Notes under the pieces: model-generated
The model's database searches: none
Seen by the model: only the letters and a program-made list of their open reading frames with translations
What the model was told of the DNA's origin: nothing
Program-made: the position numbers and the translations under genes
From: a virus
IMG/VR virus record: IMGVR_UViG_3300043827_000433
Span: 1-27,197 of that record
Length of the DNA: 27,197 nt
Strand: one strand, 5' to 3'
Shown here: in pieces, positions 12,787-18,926 of the stretch
Layout of the letters: every line of letters begins with the position of its first letter
How positions within the stretch are numbered: the first letter of the stretch is position 1

Positions 12787-14817
12787 ATGAGGGTAAAAGG
12801 AACACATCAATTGGGTTATCATAATGGATTAACCCTAAATCGACTTGGAGATTTCCCAGAATTTAGAGCAAAAGAATTTTATAGTTATCCAAGGTATTAT
12901 TTCTTTGATTTTGGAGTTTCTAGCACTGCCACATTAGGAGCAGATGCAAATGGTAATTATTGGAATAATTTTTCTGGAAATGCTGGTGTTTTTAATATAA
13001 AAACAAGTAAAAATTTAAATGCAAATATAGATATTCTCTCTGAGGTGGGGTATAATTTTGGCGCAAATAATCTTGGTGGATTAGTAAATCCAAGCGGAAA
13101 TTTACTTGGGGATTTGGCAATAGCATCTGCGACTAGAGATTATTATTTTAATGCTAGTCCAACGAATATGGGTTTCAGGTTATATAAATTAGATTCTTCA
13201 AAATTATATGATTTTAGTTTTTTTGGATCTAGAAATACTTCTGCAGCAACTAGAGTAACAGCTTATATTGTTTCTGGTGGAAATATTATCTCTAGTGGAA
13301 ATTTAACGACTAGTGGCCCAAACGTAGGCACTGAAGGCTATAATGGTAATAATAACACAATCTTAAATATTTATAATATTCAACCAAGTAATAATCAAAT
13401 TTTATTTTATTTAAATACAATCAGTGGTGGATTCCAATATTTGAATGCCATGAAAATTACAGAAAAACTTAATACAAATTTAAACACACTAGGAATAGGC
13501 AGTAGCATTATGAACCGTTGGAATAATATAAGTTTAGATTTATCTCAGCCTGTATTAAATGTTGGGATTGAAGGATCAACTGTTAAACAGTGGTTACCAA
13601 ATGCAGCGCAAAATTATTGGAACACAAAAATAGTCACAAATCAGACATCGCCAGTTATGTTAGTTTATTTGGGAAGTAATGATATCTCGGACGGAGATGA
13701 TGCGGCAACAGTTTATAATAATACTATTTTATTTTTGAATGAACTTTTAAACCTTAATTCAAATATTCAAATTATTTATTTATCTGTAATTAGATCTCCA
13801 TCAAAACAAGCAGCGGGTAAAATATCTATAGTTAATAGTGTTAATACTCAAGTTCAATCTTGGATTTCTAATTTAGGAACAAGAATTTATTATGCAGATA
13901 TAAATACATATTTAGCAGACATAGATGGTAACCCGCTTGAAGCAGAACTATTTCTTAGTGATGGACGACATCTAACATCTCTAGGATATACTAAATTAAC
14001 TCAAGTTGTTAAACCATTATTAACAACTGTTTTATCCACAAATCCAATAGATGCTCAAGGTTATAAATTAGTTTGGATGGATGATTTTAATGGGACAGGC
14101 ATAAATACAAATTATTGGTCCCCAGTTGATAATTATGATGGAGCGAATGGAGAACTTCAATTCTACACAAGTAGAACAGGCGCCGCAGGTAATCTAAATG
14201 TTAGTGGCAGTAAATTATATTTAACAGCAAGAAGTGGTAGTTATACAGCTCAAGGCCCATGGATGCCAGCGCCAGCAACTACTCAATTTACTTCTGCGTT
14301 AATTGAAAGTTTAAATAAAAAAGAATTTCAATATGGGAAAATTCAAGCTAATATCAAGATGCCTAGCGGTTTAGGATTATGGCCAGCATTTTGGATGCTT
14401 GGTGATAATTATTTTACAGCAGGTTTTCCATTATGCGGAGAGATAGATATTATGGAACACGCGAATGTTCAACCAAACTATACTTCAGCTTTACATACAT
14501 TTAATCGTAATCATACAATTCCTGCTGGAGGATGGGCGCAAGGTAAAGAGTTGCCTTCAGATTATTATAATCAATTTTATACTTATGGAACAGAATGGAC
14601 ATCCACTGGAATAAGTTTTTATTTAAACAATACAGGATTTTTTACCGTGACCACTGGTCAAGCGGGTACAGGAGTACAAGATTGGCCATTTAATCAACCA
14701 TTCTGGCTTAAATTAAATCTTGCGGTTGGTGGTTCTTATGGGGGGAGTCCAAACGACGGTGATTGGACTATTCCTCATTCTATGGAAGTCGATTGGGTTA
14801 AAGTATATCAAAAATAA
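12787..14817 (+). CDS. Depolymerase: malectin-like domain + SGNH esterase + GH16 glucanase
   Basis: A 676-residue three-domain enzyme. Residues about 37-230 (YFFDFGVSSTATLGADANGNYWNN...LYDFSFFGSR) resemble the beta-sandwich that precedes SGNH hydrolases in Bacteroidota. Residues 235-415 are an SGNH/GDSL hydrolase: GIGSS (Ser239), GSND (296-299) and DGRH (Asp392, His395). Residues 420-676 are a glycoside hydrolase family 16 domain with GEIDIMEH (Glu552 nucleophile, Asp554, Glu557 acid/base) and WPAFWMLG upstream, as in laminarinases. The expected action is removal of ester (for example acetyl) groups and cleavage of a beta-1,3-type glucan or galactan. There is no signal peptide, so delivery on the virion, through the first 35 residues, is most likely. 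The exact substrate is not predictable from the sequence. Confidence 0.88.
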   Translation: MRVKGTHQLGYHNGLTLNRLGDFPEFRAKEFYSYPRYYFFDFGVSSTATLGADANGNYWNNFSGNAGVFNIKTSKNLNANIDILSEVGYNFGANNLGGLVNPSGNLLGDLAIASATRDYYFNASPTNMGFRLYKLDSSKLYDFSFFGSRNTSAATRVTAYIVSGGNIISSGNLTTSGPNVGTEGYNGNNNTILNIYNIQPSNNQILFYLNTISGGFQYLNAMKITEKLNTNLNTLGIGSSIMNRWNNISLDLSQPVLNVGIEGSTVKQWLPNAAQNYWNTKIVTNQTSPVMLVYLGSNDISDGDDAATVYNNTILFLNELLNLNSNIQIIYLSVIRSPSKQAAGKISIVNSVNTQVQSWISNLGTRIYYADINTYLADIDGNPLEAELFLSDGRHLTSLGYTKLTQVVKPLLTTVLSTNPIDAQGYKLVWMDDFNGTGINTNYWSPVDNYDGANGELQFYTSRTGAAGNLNVSGSKLYLTARSGSYTAQGPWMPAPATTQFTSALIESLNKKEFQYGKIQANIKMPSGLGLWPAFWMLGDNYFTAGFPLCGEIDIMEHANVQPNYTSALHTFNRNHTIPAGGWAQGKELPSDYYNQFYTYGTEWTSTGISFYLNNTGFFTVTTGQAGTGVQDWPFNQPFWLKLNLAVGGSYGGSPNDGDWTIPHSMEVDWVKVYQK

Positions 14818-14818
14818 A

Positions 14819-14893
14819 TTATTTAATTCTCTCTTTTAAATAAAGTATATAAACTAAAACTGCACCACAAATTAGCCAAGAAGCCAGTGTCAT
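14819..14893 (-). CDS. 24-aa membrane micropeptide on the minus strand
   Basis: The ORF from ATG 14893 reads MTLASWLICGAVLVYILYLK then ERIK and TAA: one membrane span with a basic C-terminal end. It is too short for normal gene calling, but a textbook promoter motif (GTGTAATCTTTTTAT, 14908 down to 14894) is placed exactly 15 nt before its ATG. It ends one base after the depolymerase gene, tail to tail. Function unknown; holin-like, antiholin or membrane-protein modulator are possibilities. Confidence 0.6.
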   Translation of the reverse strand: MTLASWLICGAVLVYILYLKERIK

Positions 14894-14899
14894 ATAAAA

Positions 14900-14908
14900 A
14901 GATTACAC
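14900..14908 (-). promoter_or_regulatory. GTGTAATCT promoter motif, minus strand
   Basis: The minus strand reads GTGTAATCTTTTTATATG, almost identical to the copy at 9488 on the plus strand. It is the clear minus-strand instance found in the window. Confidence 0.6.
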
Positions 14909-14938
14909 TTAGCACCAAGGCTTGAACTTGACGCTAAG
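14908..14938 (-). terminator. Hairpin after Hsp20, possibly its terminator
   Basis: CTTAGC (14908-14913) pairs with GCTAAG (14933-14938) and CAAG (14916-14919) with CTTG (14927-14930), with a symmetric AC/AC internal loop and a 7-nt loop. On the minus strand it follows the Hsp20 stop by 7 nt and is itself followed by TGTAATC and a T5 run. It shares a base with the micropeptide promoter. Confidence 0.5.
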
Positions 14939-14945
14939 ATTATTA

Positions 14946-15302
14946 TTAGTCTATTTTAATTTTATTTTGTAGTTTTTTATTTTCTTTAACGAAGGTAATA
15001 GTTAGCAAACCATCCTCATGCTTTGCTTTAACTTCAGAAAGATCTACTTTTCTAGGCAAGTAAAAAGATTTTTCATATTTTACTTTGCCTTCTTTTCTAG
15101 TTGCCTTAATTGTTAGATATTCTTGATTTGTTGTAATATCAATATTTTCTTTCTTAAATCCTGCAAGAGGAATTTCAAGAGAATACTGATCATTTTCTAA
15201 AACAAAGTCAGAATATCCCTTATCATAATTAAATATAGAATCATTAAATATATTTTCAAATATATCTAATGGTCTATGTCCATTTCTTAGTGTTAATAGC
15301 AT
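14946..15302 (-). CDS. Hsp20/alpha-crystallin small heat shock protein
   Basis: I chose ATG 15302 (MLLTLRNGHRPLDIFENIFND), 118 aa, because AAAGGAGG precedes it at normal spacing. The frame extends upstream for 39 codons, but that part is non-Hsp20-like and covers the promoter. The alpha-crystallin domain runs from about residue 30: DFVLENDQYSLEIPLAGFKKENIDIT, then YLTIKATRK, KYEKSFYLPRKVDLSEVKAKHEDGLLTIT. ATP-independent holdase chaperones of this family occur in T4-like cyanophages and others, where they probably assist virion assembly under stress. It is encoded against its neighbours and has its own distinct promoter. Confidence 0.92.
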   Translation of the reverse strand: MLLTLRNGHRPLDIFENIFNDSIFNYDKGYSDFVLENDQYSLEIPLAGFKKENIDITTNQEYLTIKATRKEGKVKYEKSFYLPRKVDLSEVKAKHEDGLLTITFVKENKKLQNKIKID

Positions 15303-15331
15303 ATTTTTTATGCCTCCTTTGTTTATATTTA

Positions 15332-15350
15332 TATGCAAGATATATGCCAA
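15332..15350 (-). promoter_or_regulatory. Sigma-54-type (-24/-12) promoter for Hsp20
   Basis: The minus strand reads TTGGCATATATCTTGCATA. The GG (15347-15348) and GC (15335-15336) are separated by exactly 10 bp, and TTGGCA and TTGCA match the sigma-54 consensus. A start about 12 nt downstream (around 15323) would place AAAGGAGG (15313-15320) at the very 5' end of the leader, a consistent architecture. Confidence 0.55.
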
Positions 15351-15380
15351 CTTTCTACAGAGACAAAAGAGCAGAATAGA

Positions 15381-15426
15381 GTCAAAATGACATAATATTA
15401 AATTTATTAATATTGACAAAATGGCA
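15381..15426 (-). repeat. Pair of direct repeats upstream of the Hsp20 promoter
   Basis: GTCAAAATGACA (15381-15392) and GACAAAATGGCA (15415-15426) match at 10 of 12 positions with starts 34 bp apart, on either side of AATATTAA/TTAATATT arms. They lie about 40-80 bp upstream of the -24 box, where an activator could bind. Confidence 0.45.
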
Positions 15427-15451
15427 CAGATTTTATTTTAAATTATTTTAT

Positions 15452-15460
15452 GTGTATATA
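15452..15460 (+). promoter_or_regulatory. GTGTATATA promoter motif
   Basis: GTGTATATATTTATAT leads directly to ATG 15468 (16 nt). It is divergent from the Hsp20 control region. Confidence 0.6.
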
Positions 15461-15467
15461 TTTATAT

Positions 15468-15740
15468 ATGCCAATACCCCAAAAAAAGGATAAAGAAAAA
15501 GAAGGCGATTATATGGGTCGCTGTATGGAATTCATGAAAGATGAGAAATATCCTCAAAAACAAAAAGTAGCAATTTGTTTAAATACTTTTCGTGGCCCAC
15601 AAAAGAAAGCTAAAGCAGAGATTGAAGTGGATATTAATAATAAAGAAATAAGCATTGAAGCGCGTGCTTCTAAATTTAAGATTTTAGAAATAGATATTAC
15701 TGAAACAGAAGTTTACAAAAAAGCTAAAAACAATACTTAA
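15468..15740 (+). CDS. Small phage protein with C-x-x-F motif, 90 aa
   Basis: The start is ATG 15468 (MPIPQKKDKEKEGDYMGRCMEF); an in-frame ATG at 15450 overlaps the promoter motif. The segment DYMGRCMEFMKDEKYPQKQKVAICLNTF matches a short motif often found at the start of phage prohead-protease or capsid-associated proteins (F-x-x-x-C-M...P-x-x-Q-R-x-A-V-C). The rest is a beta-rich EIEVDINNKEISIEARASKFKILEIDIT. Function unknown; a capsid-maturation link is inferred from the motif only. Confidence 0.65.
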   Translation: MPIPQKKDKEKEGDYMGRCMEFMKDEKYPQKQKVAICLNTFRGPQKKAKAEIEVDINNKEISIEARASKFKILEIDITETEVYKKAKNNT

Positions 15741-15768
15741 TTTAAAATTAGATTAAATTATTCATTTA

Positions 15769-15777
15769 GTATATAAT
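15769..15777 (+). promoter_or_regulatory. Degenerate promoter motif GTATATAAT
   Basis: TTAGTATATAATATTATTAA precedes ATG 15786 at 17 nt. It lacks the leading GTGT, so it is a weak candidate for the zinc-ribbon/sigma operon. Confidence 0.3.
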
Positions 15778-15785
15778 ATTATTAA

Positions 15786-16211
15786 ATGAAAAGATATTGT
15801 CTTGATTGTGGATCCCCTACAGAATATAGTTTAAAAAAACCAGTATTTTGCGCCAATTGTGGTAATCCTTTTGAAAAGAATAACCAAGTTTCTCAAACAG
15901 TAGTCCAAAAAGTACAATTCCAAAAACCAACTATTGCGAAGAAAACATATTTACCAGAAGTAAATATTCAAGACGATCAAGATTTTGATCATGATGAAGA
16001 AGATGTTGCAAATACACCAATAATATCAAAAATTCAAGTTGAAACAGCTATAGAAACATCAAATCGAGGCGTTAAATTAAAAGATCTAATGGGAACAGGA
16101 GAAAATGTAAAAAGAAATAAAATAAAAACAAAAGGCAAAAAAACTTCAAAGAAACAAATATTAGAAGATTTTGCAAAAGAAGCTGGGTCTTTAAGAAAAA
16201 ATAGAAAATAA
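15786..16211 (+). CDS. Zinc-ribbon protein, 141 aa
   Basis: The N-terminal zinc ribbon has CLDC (Cys5, Cys8) and CANC (Cys22, Cys25). It is followed by a low-complexity acidic linker (DDQDFDHDEEDV, near residues 62-73) and a basic C-terminus (KRNKIKTKGKKTSKKQ). The protein would bind nucleic acid or another protein. It lies 3 bp before the sigma-factor gene, so the two are probably co-expressed. It could be a co-activator of late transcription, as gp33 is for gp55 in T4, but there is no sequence similarity to support that. Confidence 0.7.
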   Translation: MKRYCLDCGSPTEYSLKKPVFCANCGNPFEKNNQVSQTVVQKVQFQKPTIAKKTYLPEVNIQDDQDFDHDEEDVANTPIISKIQVETAIETSNRGVKLKDLMGTGENVKRNKIKTKGKKTSKKQILEDFAKEAGSLRKNRK

Positions 16212-16214
16212 TTA

Positions 16215-16898
16215 ATGAAGTCTTCGAAAGTAACTTTTGAAAGTAAAATTTCGGAGATAAATCAAGAAATTAGTAAAAGAAGGCACAAATGGAGCCTTAC
16301 GACTCTTGCGTGGATGGATTTTAATGATGTTGCTCAAATATTGAGAATACATATTTATAAAAAATGGAGCATGTATAACCCCAAACAGCCCCTTGCTCCG
16401 TGGATAAATAGAATTGTTAGCAATCAAATCAAAAATCTTATAAGAAATAATTATGGAAATTACTCAAGACCATGCTTGAAATGTGCTGCGGCAGAAAACG
16501 AAGATGGATGTAATATTTATGTTACACAATGCAATAAATGTCCTTTATATGCAAAATGGGAAAAGAGTAAAAAATCTGCACATGATATTAAGCTCCCCGT
16601 AGCTTTAGAGAATCATACCCAAGAAGTTCATAATATTATTGAAGACGAAATTGATATAGAAAAGGCCGCCCAAAAAATTCACTTAAAAATGCGTCAAGTA
16701 TTGAAACCAATAGAATGGAAATTCTATGAACTTCATTATATACAACATAAATCAGAAGAAGATTCTGCGAAATATATGGGATACAAAACTAATGAAAAAA
16801 ATCGCAAGATAGGCTATAAACAAGTTAAGAATCTTAAAAAAGCAATCATGATAAAAGTAAAAAAATATCTTTATAATGGAGATATAGATTTGGGATAA
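16215..16898 (+). CDS. Phage sigma-factor-like protein with Cys cluster
   Basis: The 227-residue protein has a sigma region-2-like segment at about 28-80 (LTTLAWMDFNDVAQILRIHIYKKWSMYN...PLAPWINRIVSNQIKNLIRNNYGN). A cysteine-rich insert follows with Cys87, 90, 99, 106 and 109 (CLKC...C...CNKCPLYAKWEK), a likely metal site. The last part, about 150-218 (LKPIEWKFYELHYIQHKSEEDSAKYMG...YKQVKNLKKAIMIKVKK), resembles sigma region 4 with a helix-turn-helix. It should direct host RNA polymerase to phage promoters, and the repeated GTGTAAT motif is the obvious candidate target. It lies in the packaging operon, 3 bp after the zinc-ribbon gene. I am confident of the sigma-like fold; target assignment is inference. 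Confidence 0.75.
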   Translation: MKSSKVTFESKISEINQEISKRRHKWSLTTLAWMDFNDVAQILRIHIYKKWSMYNPKQPLAPWINRIVSNQIKNLIRNNYGNYSRPCLKCAAAENEDGCNIYVTQCNKCPLYAKWEKSKKSAHDIKLPVALENHTQEVHNIIEDEIDIEKAAQKIHLKMRQVLKPIEWKFYELHYIQHKSEEDSAKYMGYKTNEKNRKIGYKQVKNLKKAIMIKVKKYLYNGDIDLG

Positions 16899-16899
16899 T

Positions 16900-17994
16900 A
16901 TGAGTGATAATTTACCAGAGCTAACAGAAGAACAACAATTAAAATTATTACAAGAATGGAATAATAGGCCTGACAATCCTCCGTCTTTAGTTGAGCTTGT
17001 TAAATTAGCTTTTAAAAGAGAAGATCTTGATGGAAGAAGCAAAGAAGGAAAAGCTGTTAAAAATTTTCTTGCCTCCAGACAAATTAAACCCAAGAAAAGT
17101 CACGAATATCAAGCTAAGGGATTAATTGAGCTGAGCGATGAGCAAAAAGAATACATTAGTAATAATTGCTCAACAATGACCGGATTAGAAATTGCCGAAA
17201 TTCTTTTTAAAAACAATAAATTAACAAATCTTAGCCAAGAAACAAGAAGCGTTCTTGAATATATGAAAACAGTTCCAACTAACGTAAAATACTTAGACGC
17301 TCATAATCAGAACGTAGCGGTTGATGAGTATAGGCCTCCAAGAAGCGAAGAGAGAACAATAGCAAAAGTTAATAAATATATTCTTGACGGAATAGATAAA
17401 GAAAAAATTACTCCAAAACAAAAAAAAGAAATTAATTCTTTAATTGGCTATATTAATACTTTTAGATTTACTCATCAAATAAATCTTTATGATGATGAAA
17501 GAGATAGAGACTTATTTGAAAGTAGTTTTGTTAGATATACTCATGATAAAAGTGATTTAACTCAAGAAGAAGTAGATCAATATATAGTTCTTTCTACAGA
17601 AGTTGTTATATCATCTAACATTCAACAAACAATCAACGCCCTCCAAAATCAAATAGATTTAGCAATACAAGAAGATGGAAAAATACCTATGGCACTTGTT
17701 GAGGCAAGTAATACGGCAAGAAAGGAATACAATGATTGCGTTAATCGTCAACAAAGATTACTCAATGATTTAAAAGTTAAAAGAAGCGAAAGACTTAGCA
17801 AGCAAGTAAAAGAAAACGCTAGTATATTAAACCTTGTTGAAATGTGGAAACAAGAAGAATCTAGGCAAAAATTAATTAAAATGGCAGAGCTTAGAAAAAA
17901 TGTTCTTAGAAAAGAAATTGAAAGACTTGGCACAATGGACGAGCTAAAATCAAAAATATTAGGTATATCTGAGGAAGATATTTTAAATGGATGA
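16900..17994 (+). CDS. Putative terminase small subunit or DNA-binding packaging protein, 364 aa
   Basis: The N-terminal half has two helix-turn-helix-like repeats: LTEEQQLKLLQEWNNRPDNPPSLVELVKLAFKREDLDGRS (residues 8-47) and LSDEQKEYISNNCSTMTGLEIAEILF (about 77-102). A central helical region is followed by a long coiled coil from about residue 275 (NTARKEYNDCVNRQQRLLNDLKVKRSERLSKQV...). The layout of DNA-binding N-terminus plus coiled-coil assembly domain fits a small terminase, though it is longer than most. Position supports it: it starts one base after the sigma gene and overlaps the ERCC4 nuclease, which overlaps the large terminase. A GGGATA lies ahead of the ATG. No specific family match was recalled. 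Confidence 0.55.
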   Translation: MSDNLPELTEEQQLKLLQEWNNRPDNPPSLVELVKLAFKREDLDGRSKEGKAVKNFLASRQIKPKKSHEYQAKGLIELSDEQKEYISNNCSTMTGLEIAEILFKNNKLTNLSQETRSVLEYMKTVPTNVKYLDAHNQNVAVDEYRPPRSEERTIAKVNKYILDGIDKEKITPKQKKEINSLIGYINTFRFTHQINLYDDERDRDLFESSFVRYTHDKSDLTQEEVDQYIVLSTEVVISSNIQQTINALQNQIDLAIQEDGKIPMALVEASNTARKEYNDCVNRQQRLLNDLKVKRSERLSKQVKENASILNLVEMWKQEESRQKLIKMAELRKNVLRKEIERLGTMDELKSKILGISEEDILNG

Positions 17995-18926
17995 GCGTAA
18001 TATGTAAAATTGATGGCAAGGAATTTAAAGATGAAAAAAGTCTTCATCTTGCATTAAAAGGTTATGGTTTAAATAAAGTTAAATATTATCAAACTTATTA
18101 TACCCGTAGAGATCTCTTAACAAATGAATTAATAAATTTTAAAACTAAGGAGCAATATCTTACTAGTGATTTTAATGACAAAAACAACATGAAAAAATGG
18201 TTAAAAGAACAACCCTTAGAGAAATCTCAAGAATATTGTAAAGAACTTTTAATAAAAAGAAAACAAAATAAAAAATTAACTTGTTCTCCAACTCAAGTTG
18301 AACTTAGAACTATTATGGCGCCTTCTATATTATTTTATAATAAGATTTTTAAAGATTATTACGATATTTGCTCTTCTATAGGATTAGAAAATAAATTTAT
18401 TCATCCAAATTTTATCAATAATCAGTTTAAAAATAAATTAACTCAAAAGGATACTATATATGTTGATACAAGAGAACAAAGTTGGTTAAAATTTGATGTT
18501 CCCTTTGAGATTAAGACTCTCTTATTTGGAGATTATGCTTGCTCTAATGATAATTGCAATTGCTTTATTGAGAGAAAAAGTTTAAGCGACTTTATTAGCA
18601 CGCTAAGCGTTAAGAACTATGATAGATTTAAAAATGAAATAAATAAAGCTTTAAATAATAATTCTTATATTATTGTTATGGTTGAAGAGACTCTCTCAAA
18701 CGCTCTAAGTTTTCAATATTTGCCTCATATTAGCAAAAAAATTAAAGCAACCCCAGAATATATATTTCATAATGTTCGTGAACTTTTACAAAATTATAAT
18801 AATTTACAATTTCTTTTTGTGGACGGAAGAAAAGAAATGACTAGGATTATTGAAGCTATTTTTAGTAGCAAATGTTTCTATAAAAAGATAGATCTTCAAT
18901 TAGCTTATGATATGAAAATTTTATGA
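17991..18926 (+). CDS. ERCC4/XPF-family structure-specific nuclease
   Basis: The C-terminal half carries the ERCC4 nuclease signature: IYVDTREQSW (Asp159, Arg161, Glu162), LLFGDYAC (Gly180-Asp181-Tyr182) and FIERKSLSDFISTL (Glu194-Arg195-Lys196). These bind metal and cut branched or flapped DNA. The first 150 residues are basic and mixed (TRRDLLTNELINF..., KKLTCSPTQVELRTIMAPS) with no family I recognise, perhaps for DNA or terminase binding. Both ends overlap neighbours by 4 nt (ATGA at 17991 and at 18923). The placement between putative small and large terminase suggests a debranching role before packaging, functionally like T4 endonuclease VII. That role is inferred; the nuclease call is strong. 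Confidence 0.85.
   Translation: MSVICKIDGKEFKDEKSLHLALKGYGLNKVKYYQTYYTRRDLLTNELINFKTKEQYLTSDFNDKNNMKKWLKEQPLEKSQEYCKELLIKRKQNKKLTCSPTQVELRTIMAPSILFYNKIFKDYYDICSSIGLENKFIHPNFINNQFKNKLTQKDTIYVDTREQSWLKFDVPFEIKTLLFGDYACSNDNCNCFIERKSLSDFISTLSVKNYDRFKNEINKALNNNSYIIVMVEETLSNALSFQYLPHISKKIKATPEYIFHNVRELLQNYNNLQFLFVDGRKEMTRIIEAIFSSKCFYKKIDLQLAYDMKIL

Noticed and set aside
15303-15419. N-terminal extension of Hsp20 from ATG 15419
   Set aside because: The extra 39 residues are not alpha-crystallin-like and would cover the sigma-54-type promoter and the Shine-Dalgarno sequence.
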